From Theobroma cacao (lineage: Eukaryota; Streptophyta; Magnoliopsida; Malvales; Malvaceae): a DNA stretch of 64,000 nucleotides. Below the pieces are notes generated by a model. The model did no database searches. It had not been told where the DNA came from and saw only the letters and a program-made list of their open reading frames with translations. This document shows, in pieces, positions 48,666 to 60,197 of the stretch. The stretch covers positions 40,449,662 to 40,513,661 of the forward strand of contig NC_030851.1 of the NCBI RefSeq assembly GCF_000208745.1. The letters run 5' to 3'. Every line of letters begins with the position of its first letter. Within the stretch, counting starts at the first letter, position 1. The translations under genes were made by a program, and so were the position numbers.

Positions 48666-49089
48666 ATTCTTTCTGCAGTTTTCTTATGCATCCATTTCTT
48701 CCATGAGGCAAAAATTGTGCTCCTTTCCATAATTGTCAGATATGGAATACAATTGCCTTAGTGCTTAATCATATGTATTAAATATTAGTTTAGAAGTGGG
48801 AACTTGCTTTATGATATCATTGGTTCTGTAACATAGTAAGTAATTCTTTCTGCACATTAACCTATTACCTGGATGATGCTTTTCTTTCATATCTCATCAG
48901 AGAATTTTGACATTTTACACTGTATCAATTTTAACAATAGCATTAGTAATTACATTATTTGGATAATATATATTTTTTAAAATGAAAATTTGGGTATTAG
49001 AATTTGATGATACACAAAAATAATTATAAATGAAGATTAAATATTAAGAAGATATGCAATCTATATATATATATCAGGAAAAATCAATA

Positions 49090-51690
49090 AATATACAATT
49101 TCCAACTAATGAGAAGTTAAACCCTCCAAAATACCTAATTCAAATGCCAGCAATTGTGTTAATTTCAAATTTTTATTTTAATTATCAAACTAATTTTATT
49201 TTAAAAATTTTGATTGTCTTCTTTCGTACCATATATATATATATATAATTTTCAGCCATAGAATTTAATTGGATAGATGAGGAAGCCCATATCAATTATT
49301 GAAAAATGATACATATATAACTTGACAAAATTATAAAAAAACAGCAACGTAATAAATCTTACCAAATATAATTTATTTTTATTTTTATCAAATATATATA
49401 TAATTTGTTTTTATTACAATAAAATACTATTAGATAGAGGTGGATCTTAATGTCAAAAATTGGGAATTTTTTATTATTTTTTCATAAATTTAAAATTTAT
49501 TTTAATTATGATTCCATTTTCTTTAATATGTAATAACAAAATTGAATATTATATAAAAATTAGTACAATTACAACTTTACTTTTGAGCTATATGACATAT
49601 TTTAGGAAACTTTTATCTTTGAAAAAAAATTTAGGAAACTCGTATTTGTTTCCAGGCGGGAAGCAACTACCTCCCCTTCATAATTACCAACTGATATTTC
49701 ATTAATATCAGTAAGCAATTGCTACCGCCATTGCCCATTACCATAAATTCCACTGAGATTTTCACTTGATTGTTCAAAAGAAAACTCTTCCCCTCAACCA
49801 ATGGCTTCCGCTATTTACTACTGCAATGACCTGCAACATATTGTTTATCAACCTCTGACTGAACCCGAAATCTTTTACCCCACTCCCCCTTTTGTCCAAA
49901 TTGAATTAAACATCGCCCTTCAATTTGGATTCAGGCGACATTATTGCTTAACCGATCAGTTTGTCGATCTTGACGACGAAGGCATGTTACTCTCTCAAGA
50001 AACCATTCATTTTGATCTCCGGGCTTTGAAAAACTGTGATCGGATTCACCAAATCCTTGGTCCCATGCTAGTAAGACTCAGACTCAACCCCAACGCTCGT
50101 CCGTGCCGTGCTATCATCAAAGAAATCATCCGACAAGGAGTTAGCATCGGAACGTCGGAGTCCAACAAGGGACGTCAAGTCTTGCCTTTGCAAGCAGTGC
50201 TATGGGGAACGTTTGTGGAACAAGTAAACGAGGAAGAGGAAGATCAGGTTTTGATCGAAAGAGCTCTAGAAGAATCGGCATCGGAGTTTGAATCAAGCAA
50301 CTATAACATGGTTCCAGCAAAGGAGTCATCAGTCAAGAAGATGCTGCAGAGGGTTCGAGTGGAATCGGCAGAGTGTGATAAAAAAGGTGAAGAAAAAAAT
50401 CAAGAAAAGGCGTTTGGAAGCTGAAAACTGTGTTATTTGTTTGGAGGAACTCAAGGTTGGGTCAGATGCTTCTCGGATGCCATGTTCTCATATTTTTCAT
50501 GGTGACTGTATCGAAAAGTGGCTGAAACAAAGCCACTATTGCCCCGTATGTCGGTTTGAGATGCCGACAGAGTGAAGAGTTTTTGTTTGTTTGTTTTTCT
50601 TGCTTCTAGTCGATGAGATAAACCTCTCCTCATGTTGGATAACTTGTTAATTGCTTTTGAAGAGGTTGTCTTTTCTTTTCTTTTCTTTTCATTAGGTTTT
50701 GAATTTAAGCTGAGTGTACATGATGGAAGTTTGCAGTACATGGAATGAATATAGATTACCTTTTTTCTGGTTTTGAGTGTTTGCATTTTAGTTATTTTAA
50801 TGGTTGTATCTAGCTTTGGTCTGTTTTTTTATATATTTTCTTGTACTTCTCTGATGCATTACTAAACTGATTAATATTATTGTGGTCTGTTATTTTCTCC
50901 ATCTCTTTCGTATCTAATTAAGTTCTACTCCAGCTAGGAGTAAGCTCGGGAGGAAAGGCTGAAATCAATGCCTTGCACCAATGAAATAGATGTTATGAAA
51001 ATTCCAGAAACATTTAACGTGGCATTGTAAATCATCCATGTTCTATATAGATTATGTCAGTCAGTTTGTCCGTAGCCTAAGCTCCCGCTGAATGATTGGT
51101 TATTTGTAGTGAAGCAAATTAGCTTCTAACATGACAAACAACACTTTTGTTTTATCGGCTAACATGTACATTTTGAAATACAACAGAATATTTAGACTGG
51201 TATCTTAGATTTCTGATGAGTTTATTGTCAAGTTGTTCTGTCCCAAGGGTTGCATTTAAGCTGAGTTCTTTCAACCTAATTCCTTTTTTTGCCTGTCCAA
51301 CTTGAAGTCTTGAACAATACCTGGTTCTTGAAGTAGCTTGAATTGGTAGAAATTAAAATGGTGCTTTGCTTGTGTGAAAAGACAAAACATATGCTCTTCA
51401 CATTCTGCATCAGAATTCCTACATATAGGCTTTAGTCAGTTTGTTTATTGCAATGCCTATATTCATTTTACACTTGAAATTTGCTACACATCAGCATTAT
51501 TCAGTATTTATGCTGTAGTTTCTGGGAATCCTATATAATATGTAGCCTAGCCTCCATATTTATGGAAAGTTAACGTTATATTATCAGCTAGTTTTAATTT
51601 ACTGGTGTACCCAATTCTTCTGTGCAATCATCTGAAAGCAGGCAGAAAGGAAAAAAGTAACTTTAGTATTCAACAAAATCCTTAACAAAC
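49090..51690 (+). repeat. 2.6 kb tandem duplication, unit 1
   Basis: Unit 1 of a direct duplication containing RING copy 4 with its upstream and downstream DNA. It is near-identical to 51691-54350: the marker GTTAAACCCTCC occurs at 49116 and 51714, and the ATGs lie 2607 bases apart. Confidence 0.85.
49801..50575 (+). pseudogene. RING-H2 E3 ligase, copy 4, frameshifted
   Basis: Starts MASAIYY and is nearly identical to copy 5 through NYNMVPAKESSVKKML. The A run at 50393-50399 has seven As where copy 1 has six in the same context, so the frame shifts and stops at 50424 after 207 aa. The complete RING-H2 (CVICLEELKVGSDASRMPCS onward to FEMPTE) lies in the next frame to 50575. As written the product lacks the RING and cannot be an E3. 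Because it is a homopolymer, a sequencing error remains possible; apart from it the gene looks intact. Confidence 0.8.
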
Positions 51691-54350
51691 ATACAATTTG
51701 CAGCTAATAAGAAGTTAAACCCTCCAAAATACCTAATTCAAATGCCAGCCATTTTCATAATTTCAAAATTTTATTTTAATTACCAAATTAATTTTATTTT
51801 AAAAATTTTGATTTGTCTTCATTTGTACCATATATAAGTATATATATAATTTTCAGCTACAGTCAGAATTTAATTGGACAGATGTGGAAACCCATGTCAA
51901 TTATTGAAAAATGATACATATATAACTTGACAAAATTTTAAAATATCAGCAACGTAATAAATCTTACCAAATGTAATTTATTTTTATTTTTATCAAATAT
52001 ATATATAATTTGTTTTTATTACAATAAAATACTGCTAGACAAAGGTGGATCTTAATGTCAAAAATTGGGGTTTTTTATTATTTTTTCATAAATTTGAAAT
52101 TTATTTTAATTATGATTCCATTTTCTTTAATATGTAATAACAAAATTGAATTTTACATAAACATTAATAAAATTACAAGTTTACTTTTGAGCTATTTGAC
52201 ATATTTTAGGAAACTCCTATCTTTCAAAAAAAAATTTTAAAAAAAACTCGTAATTGTTTCCCAGCTGGTAGGTACTACCTCCCCTTCATAATTACCAGCT
52301 GATATTTCATTAATATCAGTTAGGATTTGCTACCGCCATTGCCCATTACTATAAATTCCACTGAGATTTTCACTTGATTGCTCAAGAGAAAACTCTTCCC
52401 TCAACCAATGGCTTCCGCTATTTACTACTGCAATGACATGCAACATATTGTTTATCAACCTCTGACCGAACCCGAAATCTTTTACCCCACTCCCCCTTTT
52501 GTCCAAATTGAATTAAACATCGCCCTTCAATTTGGATTCAGGCGACATTATTGCTTAACCGATCAGTTTGTCGATCTTGACGACGAAGGCATGTTACTCT
52601 CTCAAGAAACCATTCGTTTTGATCTCCGGGCTTTGAAAAACTGTGATCGGATTCACCAAATCCTTGGTCCCATGCTAGTAAGACTCAGACTCAACCCCAA
52701 CGCTCGTCCGTGCCGTGCTATCATCAAAGAAATCATCCGACAAGGAGTTAGCATCGGAACCTCGGAGTCCAACAGGGGACGTCAAGTCTTGCCTTTGCAA
52801 GCAGTGCTATGGGGAACGTTTGTGGAACACGTAAACGAGGAAGAGGAAGATGAGGTTTTGATCGAAAGAGCTCTAGAAGAATCGGCATCGGAGTTTGAAT
52901 CAAGCAACTATAACATGGTTCCAGCCAAGGAGTCATCCGTCAAGAAGATGCTGAAGAGTGTTCGAGTGGAAGCTGTTGAATGCGATCAAAAAGTTGACGA
53001 CAAAATCAAGAAAGAGCGTTTGGAAGCTGAAAACTGTGCTATATGTTTGGAGGAACTCAAGGTTGGATCAGATGCTTCTCGGATGCCATGTTCTCATATT
53101 TTTCATGGTGACTGTATCGAAAAGTGGCTGAAGCAAAGCCACTATTGCCCTGTATGTCGGTTTGAGATGCCGACAGAGTGAAGAGCTTTTCTTTTTTCGT
53201 TTTTCTTGCTTCTAGTCGATGAGATAAACCTCTTCTCATGTTGGATAACTTGTTAATTGCTTTTGAAGAGGTTGTCTTTTCTTTTCTTTTCCTTCCATTA
53301 GGTTTTGAATTTATGCTGAGTGTACATGATGGAAGTTTGCAGTACATGGAATGAATATAGATTTTTTTTTTCTGGTTTTGTGTGTTTGCATTTTAGTTAT
53401 TTTAATGGTTGTGTCTAGCTTTGGTCTGTTTTTTGATATATTTTCTTGTACTTCTCTGATGCATTACTAAACTGATTAATATTATCGTGGTCCGTTATTT
53501 TCTCCATCTCTTTCGTATCTAATTAAGTTCTACTCCAGCTAGGAGTAAGCTCGGGAGGAAAGGCTGAAATCAATGCCTTGCACCAATGAAATAGATGCTA
53601 TGAAAATTCCAGAAACATTTAACACGGCATTGTAAATCATCCATGTTCTATATAGATTATGTCTGTCTGTTTGTCTGCAGCCTAAGCTCCTGCTGAATGA
53701 TTGGTTATTTGTAGTGAGGCAAATTAGCTTCTGACATGGCAAACAAAACTTTTTGTTTTATCGGCTAATATGTACAATTTGAAATACAGTAGAATATTTA
53801 GGCTGGTATGATGGAGGAATATCTTCTGGCTAGTAACTTTCTGCACACTAGGAGCTTGCATTTAACAGTTTAGATTTCTGATGAGTTATGGTCAAGTTGT
53901 TCTGTCCCAAGGGTTGCATTTGAGCTGAGTTCTTTCAACCTAATTCCTTTTTCGCCTGTCCAACTTGAAGTCTTGAACAATACCTGGTTCTTGAAGTAGC
54001 TTGAATTGGTAGAAATCAAAATGGTGCTTTGCTTGTCTGAGAAGACAAAACATATGTTCTTCACATTCTGCATCAGAATTCCTACATATAGGCTTTAGTC
54101 AGCTTGTTTATTGCAATGCCTATATTCATTTTACACTTGAAATTTGCTACACATCAGCATTATTCAGTATTTATGCTGTAGTTTCTGGGAATCCTATATA
54201 ATATGTAGCCTAGCCTCCATATTTATGGAAAGTTAACGTTATATTATCAGCTAGTTTTAATTTACTGGTGTACCCAATTCTTCTGTGCAATCATCTGAAA
54301 GCAAGCAGAAAGGAAAAAAGTAACTTTAGTATTCAACAAAATCCTTAACA
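51691..54350 (+). repeat. 2.6 kb tandem duplication, unit 2
   Basis: Second unit, holding RING copy 5. It contains an extra block of about 60 bases near 53810-53870 that is absent from unit 1 at about 51205. High identity over coding and non-coding parts indicates a recent duplication. Confidence 0.85.
52408..53181 (+). CDS. RING-H2 finger E3 ubiquitin ligase, copy 5
   Basis: Single-exon gene of 257 aa from the MAS start; an upstream in-frame Met at 52378 would add ten residues. RING-H2 begins at C210 (CAICLEEL, Ala in place of Val) and is complete to FEMPTE. N-terminal blocks are those of copies 1 and 4 (VQIELNIALQFGFRRHYCL, DLDDEG, LSQETIRFDLRALK, EEEEDEVLIERALEE). It is the intact member of the tandem pair. 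Predicted soluble E3 ligase with unknown substrate. Confidence 0.9.
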   Translation: MASAIYYCNDMQHIVYQPLTEPEIFYPTPPFVQIELNIALQFGFRRHYCLTDQFVDLDDEGMLLSQETIRFDLRALKNCDRIHQILGPMLVRLRLNPNARPCRAIIKEIIRQGVSIGTSESNRGRQVLPLQAVLWGTFVEHVNEEEEDEVLIERALEESASEFESSNYNMVPAKESSVKKMLKSVRVEAVECDQKVDDKIKKERLEAENCAICLEELKVGSDASRMPCSHIFHGDCIEKWLKQSHYCPVCRFEMPTE

Positions 54351-55304
54351 AAGACAAAATCATCCTTATTTTTTTTGAAGGAGTTGCATGAGACCTTAAT
54401 ACCAAGTAACTCAATAGCTACACAACATAGATTAAGATATTTTCACAAAAGTGTCATGTACTAACATTTAATGGAATAAGTATTCATTTTGCTCTTGAGT
54501 TTCTTCCTGTTTCATATGGTATCAATGCTGAATGCTTACAAGTCACATGGAATCATCTTTTTCATTCATCATATGCTTCAGAATCAATTATTTATTAGGC
54601 AATAGAAAGTGCTTCCAAATAAAACAAAATCTTGTAGTATGTATGTTTTCATGGAGTAAATGACTAAAGGCTGAGCGCATTCTTCCCAACCAGAGAGAGA
54701 GAGAGGAAGGGAAAAGCTAAGCTCAAGGGAAAACAATGTCCTATACCTCTAAGGTCAAATGCAAAGAGAAATGAGCAGTTTTAGACTCTCATTTGAAGTA
54801 GATACCACCAAAAGGAAGAAGGGCAGCAGACAGAATAGGGGACAAAAGAAAAATCACCCAGAAACATGGTAGTAATAGAAATGGATAGAGGCCCTAATCT
54901 GGGAAGATATCCATTCTCAAGGTAGGCAATATTGAAGCAGTACATAATAATTATGCAAGATAAAACTTAAAGCACGGTATCTGGCAAGCCTATGAAAAAT
55001 GAAAATCAAGAAAAATAACAATAAGCAAAAAAGAAGGCACAGAACAATGAAGCAGAAAGAAACCAAAAAAGATATTCCAGATTACAATGTTGTCAGCAGA
55101 TGGGAAGGCACAGGAGAAGGAGATGGAAGGAGAGTGAGGGAGAGAGACTATAACTATGTCGCATGAACATGTGTGACAATGATGGTTTCATCAAACGGGA
55201 CATTGAATTACATAAAAGGATGAAGTAGCTTACATGGTACTGGAAAGACCTGCCAATACACGAAATGTGTTTCTAACATTTCCTGCTAAACCAGTACCAA
55301 CTAT
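54351..55304. other. Intergenic DNA between RING cluster and MIR395
   Basis: No gene seen. A GA-rich stretch lies at 54690-54710 and 55120-55150. Part of it may be the 3' portion of the minus-strand MIR395 primary transcript. Confidence 0.45.
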
Positions 55305-55405
55305 CACCCAGAGTTCCCCCAAACACTTCAGTAGGGCAAGAAGTTTCCCTCAGTTAAAGGGTCTTTAAAATAGCCCTGGTGAAGTGGTCAGGGGAACTCC
55401 AGGGA
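55305..55405 (-). ncRNA. MIR395: MIR395 precursor, minus strand
   Basis: On the minus strand, 55331-55311 is an exact 21-nt miR395: it begins CTGAAGTGTT and ends GGGGGAACTC. The opposite arm (about 55400-55379) reads GTTCCCCTGACCACTTCACC, the expected star, so the two arms pair over about 21 bases with a loop of roughly 45 bases. miR395 is induced by sulfur starvation and targets ATP sulfurylase and the sulfate transporter SULTR2;1. Plant MIR395 genes are commonly clustered, as here. It is in opposite orientation to the plus-strand copy 5.9 kb away. Confidence 0.92.
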
Positions 55406-55870
55406 ACAGCTGACATTCCCTTTCTCGTGTTACAGTTTTTCTGGTATGTTAATGCACAGAAGGTTTACTGTATATCTAGGCAAGTTTCACGAACCTTAGG
55501 TGCTGACACAGTTAAAAGTGGTGATCTGTAGTTGGAAAAATGATTGGGGTGTGAGTGAAATTCACAGCGTCCATGTCGCTGGAATTGAACCTGGTCAATA
55601 TTTGAGGGAAAGTGAAGGGTATAGAAGTAGAACAATAGTAGCTAGTGGACAGAAAGCTTTCTGGCTTTATCCGACTCTTTCATCTCTAAGGTTTGTACTT
55701 CTCAACTTTTTCTTTTCACTTTTCATAAGGTAAAAAACCTTTTCAACTTTATCATACCACACCTCGTGCCTAATGTGTATACTTGATTTTGATTAATATT
55801 TATTATTTGAAAAATTACTTTATAGCATAACATTGTATAAAAAATAATGAGAACAATTATTACAATTGAA

Positions 55871-56010
55871 GCATTACTTTACATAAACAATTAAAAGAAG
55901 TGAATTACTACTTTCACATAAAATAATTAGAATAAGTAAAGTACTATTTCATGTAGAACAACTAATACAAATAAAGCAATTACTTCGCATAAAATAATCA
56001 CTTTACACAT
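55871..56010. repeat. Degenerate tandem repeat, about 36 bp units
   Basis: Roughly four units of the form ATTACTTTACATAAAA-AATTA-AATAAGTAAAG, with many substitutions. No coding capacity. Confidence 0.5.
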
Positions 56011-57862
56011 ATGACAATGAGAATAATCAGGAACAGATAGTGGGGTTTATGGGTTACTTTCATAATGAGATGTTTCGAAAAGTTTGATTTAATGGCTCAG
56101 ATGTGGAGATAGTTAAGAAGTCTCTATCTTAACCTTTTCTTAAAATACAAGTGTTTTCCTCTTTTACCACCTATTCACGTACAACTTCTTCTTTTACACT
56201 TATTTACGTACAACTCTTATTACATTTAATTATTTCAACAGTCATATAATGAGTTGCTAACTGTTACTCGACATTAACTCTCAATAATAGTTACCTAACA
56301 TTAAAACTCCCTTTAATAATATCATTCATTACGTGTATTAAAACTTTTTTTTATAATTGTTACTTTTAGCACTATATATAGAGCTTTTACAATTAATTTA
56401 GGAGACTTTCACTTTTTGACACTTTTTTACTCTCACTCAGAGCTTCTCTCGCTAGCCCTCCTATACATTGTCTACTTATTCTCTTCCACTAGTCACGATA
56501 CTTAATATTAAGGGAGAGTATCTAGCGGTTCGGTCGGCCTCGATTGTGGAGGAGGCCACAACTAATCAACTGACAAGGGTGGTGGAATCGACCACCACCA
56601 ATCGAGCCAAAGGAAAAGCTTATCAAACCATGACCGACCATGATCAATCGGTTCTAACGGTTGCAAAAGCAAATTTAGCATAACAAACATGGTGGTGATG
56701 GACATCTGCTCAAAGCTTTCAATTGAATCCCTAGCATGTTTTAATTGTGTTTGTAAGCCCTGGTCTTCTTCTTTCCAGACCTTTGATTTAATTACTAAAC
56801 AATAAACATCACCAAACAACCTCATAAACAACAACCTTAATCTCCTTCTCAAATGTTGTCATAGAATGACTGATGACATTTATTATTTCTCAACACTTTC
56901 AATAGAAAAAGAGGAAAATCTTTTAGTAGCAAAGAACATTCACAACTCACTTACCTTTTTTTAAGAATTGTTAGTATGCCTTTATAGTTTCATGCCCTTG
57001 TAATGGATTTCATGGAAAGAGCTTAACTTAAACCCCTGTGAGCGTCGTGAGTAGTTCTCAAAGCAAAGAGTGAAGGGATGATTAGAAAGATGATGTTAAA
57101 GAAAGGTTAGAGCTTAGCCTTTCACTTTATAAGGGCTGATTTTTCAATCGGTGTCGGGGGAAGGATTCCCCTTCGATGGCCTAATCGATTAACCGTCTAA
57201 AACACCACGATCAACCGCCTCCTCAACCGGAGCCAATTGACCAAACCTTTTTTAACTGAAACCGTTGAAAACCATCTATTGGGCAGTATCAACCACTCAG
57301 ATACTCAACCTTACTTAATATTTCAGAAACTGTTCCTATCTTTCTCTCCGTTGCCTCCGGTACATCATTTACTTCTTTGCAACGCTACTTCTTCCTATCT
57401 CAAGAACCCCCTTTACACTTGACAACATTAACTCGAATTATTTCCCTTGGCATGAAGATTAAGTCATTAAGTAGTAGCTATTCTAACAGGTAAGCCAGCT
57501 ATTTGAGGTACTAAGAAGAAATAAGAAATTTTGTTAGGTTTGTTTATGAAGAAATTGTGAGAAATAACATTCTTCATAAGCTCAATTCAAAAATATCATT
57601 TTTTATAATTTTAACTATTTTTGGTCAATTTTTGGTATGACTTGACAATAATACCTTTTAAACAATTTCAAACAAATTAAAATGGTTTTAGTTTTCTTTC
57701 TCCCGCCATCCAGATAAAAATCTCAAAATTAAATCTCGATTTCTCTCTCTGCTCAAATATGTTTATCTCGCCATCCAATTCGCAAAGATGACATCAAGCT
57801 CTTTCTTATTTTGTTTTATTTTTTTGAATGGTGGATATTGAGGTTCTTAAGGGCAATGAACA
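56011..57862. other. Unassigned intergenic region
   Basis: Contains a TATA-like CTATATATAGAG at about 56370 followed by a CT-rich stretch, which resembles a promoter or LTR end, and short ORFs around 56470-56850 without recognisable domains. No second LTR, primer binding site or transposon domain was found. Confidence 0.35.
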
Positions 57863-57918
57863 ACGATTTTGCTCTTTGTAGGCAGCGATTTTGCTCTTTG
57901 TAGGTAGCGATTTTGCTC
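57863..57918. repeat. Short tandem repeat, 22 bp unit
   Basis: About 2.5 copies of CGATTTTGCTCTTTGTAGG plus three bases. No function inferred. Confidence 0.7.
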
Positions 57919-58290
57919 AGGGAGAAAGAACAGCTAAAGCATGTTTGATGGGTTTTATGGTGGTTCACGGTTTTGTTGTATCTGAGATTGGGATGATTGT
58001 TAAGTATGTTTGTTAGGGATTTTAATTTTTTTTTATGGGATTTTGAGTTGAAATTGTTCAGGGAATATTTTGTGAAGATGATATATTTTGCTTTTGTATA
58101 AAGGGAGTGAGCAAGCCCTCCCGATAGGGATATATTTTCTCTTGCTTTGGATGGTTATGGAGTTTTGTAACCTATTTTTTATGAAATGCACAATTTCATG
58201 GCTTAGCAAAAAAAAAAAAGTATATGTTTTAGGTTCTTGAGTTTATTAGTTTATTCATAAAACCCCAAAATTGAGAAGTTGAAATTGAAT

Positions 58291-58810
58291 AGACTGGTTT
58301 TTAAGTATTGTGAGACTGATTTTTAAGTATTACGTGACTTAATCACTGTGTGACTAGTTTTTAGGTATTACGTGATTGGTTTTAGGTATGACGTGACTGG
58401 TTTTTAGACATTGCGTGACTGATTTTTAAGCAATGCTTAAGTCACACAATGCCTTATTAACTAGTCATACAATGCCTTACTAACAAGTCACGCAATGTCT
58501 TATCAGAAACTAGTCACGCAATACCTTATCAAAACTAGTCACACAAGGCTCAAAGTTAGTCATGCAATACCTATCCACTAGTCACGCAATACTTTATCAG
58601 AAACTAATCACGCAATATCTTATCAAAAACTAGTCACGTAATACCCAAAGTTAGTCACGCGATGCCTTATTAGAAACTAATCACGCAATGTCTTATCAGA
58701 AACTAGTCACGCAATGCCTTATCAGAAACTAGTCACGCAATACCTAAAGTCAGTCACGCAATATCCAAAGTCAGTCACGCAATGCCTAAAAACTAGTCAC
58801 GTAATTTCTA
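58291..58810. repeat. Inverted tandem array of 21-26 bp units
   Basis: Left arm (58291-58430) has about six units of the form GTGACTGGTTTTTAGGTATT. Right arm (58441-58810) has about sixteen units of the reverse-complement form, GTCACGCAATGCCT plus TATCAGAAACTA or AAAGTTA. The turn is near 58425-58445 around GCAATGCTTAAGTCAC. A transcript through it could fold into a long imperfect hairpin. No ORF spans it. Confidence 0.85.
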
Positions 58811-60077
58811 AAAATCACCAAAACTACTGCATTCCATTTAACAAGATCAACAACTTCAAATGATACATCATATTCTATTTAACAACATAATTAACGAATA
58901 TGAATGCTCAAAATATTCAAAAAATTTTCTTCATATATCAAAAATACTCTAAAATACTTAAAAATATTCAAAACGCTCACAAGTTTTCTTCGTGTGTCAA
59001 AAATTACTCCAAAATGTTCAAAATGCTTAAACGTTTTTCTTTCTGGTAAGAAATACTCCAAAAAAGAATAGTCTAGTGAAAAAAATTCAAAAAATATAAG
59101 TCAGTTTGATACGTAAATCTAAACATACTTGACCCGTTAATAGGTTTCGGGTTAAGACGTTGAGTCAAATAAATGAGTCGATTTCATTAAAAGTAATTTT
59201 ATCTAAATTTTAATTCTCTTAACTAAAAACAATTAAAATTATGAAAAAATTTATTGTTAAAAACACGTTATGTATAAGGTCCATTTAAAAAAGAACCCTT
59301 TGTTTATTTTAGCGAAAATCTCTTGTAACATCTGCACTACCCAAAAAAATCATGTTCCTGTCGGGTTAATGCACCAGATTCTGGTTATGAGAAAGCTGGA
59401 AAAGGAAAGGCTGGAAAAAGAAATTTTGAGTGAAAAAGCAGGAAGAGAGTACAGCAACATGCAACTGACACCACATGCATTCTTTTACCTCCCATTTGTC
59501 CCACAGTTGCGTCCAGGTTCACTTTGCCAGAGACTTCTCCCTTTGTGAATGAAATGAATGCAGCACACCCACCGAATAAAAACTGTGGTTATATTGCCGT
59601 TATCTTAGCAAGAAACCAAATTGAAGTAATCTCTCAGCCAATGTCCCCTACAGTTAGGCTTAAGTAGGATTGATAACTAGCCATGAAACTGAACTTAATG
59701 ATAGAACTAGCAAAACCAAACATAATTTCCTGCCAATTTGCACTAGCTAGGTTGCTTTAGTTACTAAGCAAAGAAAAAAGAAAACAGTTTTAGTAGGCAC
59801 CTAAACAACTTTACCTGGTTTACATTGATATATATATTAACAAGCCCACACTATGCTGCTTGAATGCTAGCTTTGTCATCAAATCTGGCCAGAAAATTAG
59901 ATACAGAAAGCAGTACATTTTTGGCAAATTCTAATTAACCTTATCTCCACTAGCTTTAGAGCTGTTTCCTTTCCAAAGGAAAGTAGTAAGTTTTTCTCAG
60001 TCAGCTTAATTCACTTTCCATGGGAGAATGAAGATTTTGTGTCCATAATCTCCACCAGAGTGTCTTCTATGATCAAA

Positions 60078-60197
60078 TTGCTAAAAGCAGCCACTTTGGC
60101 TTAGTGGTAAGGGTGGAATGGGGTTTGAAGAGACCGTACGTTTCGAGCTGTTGTTCTTCCCCTCGTACCCTCCCCAAAAAAGAATTTGCTAAAAGCA
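60078..60197 (+). mobile_element. Short tRNA-derived SINE with target-site duplication
   Basis: The body (60090-60185) has an A-box-like TGGCTTAGTGGTAAGGG and a B-box-like GTTTCGAGCTG about 35 bases downstream, then ends in an A run. It is bracketed by a 12-base direct repeat TTGCTAAAAGCA (60078-60089 and 60186-60197). The layout fits a short plant SINE, transcribed by RNA polymerase III and mobilised by LINE proteins. At about 96 bases it is shorter than most plant SINEs. Confidence 0.75.

Noticed and set aside
56050..57200. Possible LTR with TATATATAG box
   Set aside because: No partner LTR, no primer-binding site, no TG...CA borders with target duplication that I could define.
58441..58810. 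CRISPR-like regular array
   Set aside because: The units are contiguous diverged tandem repeats without unique spacers, and this is a plant nuclear sequence.
59270..59548. ORF with a KLEKERLEKEIL coiled-coil-like stretch
   Set aside because: The helix-like segment is short, the rest is low similarity to anything known, and there is no gene structure around it.
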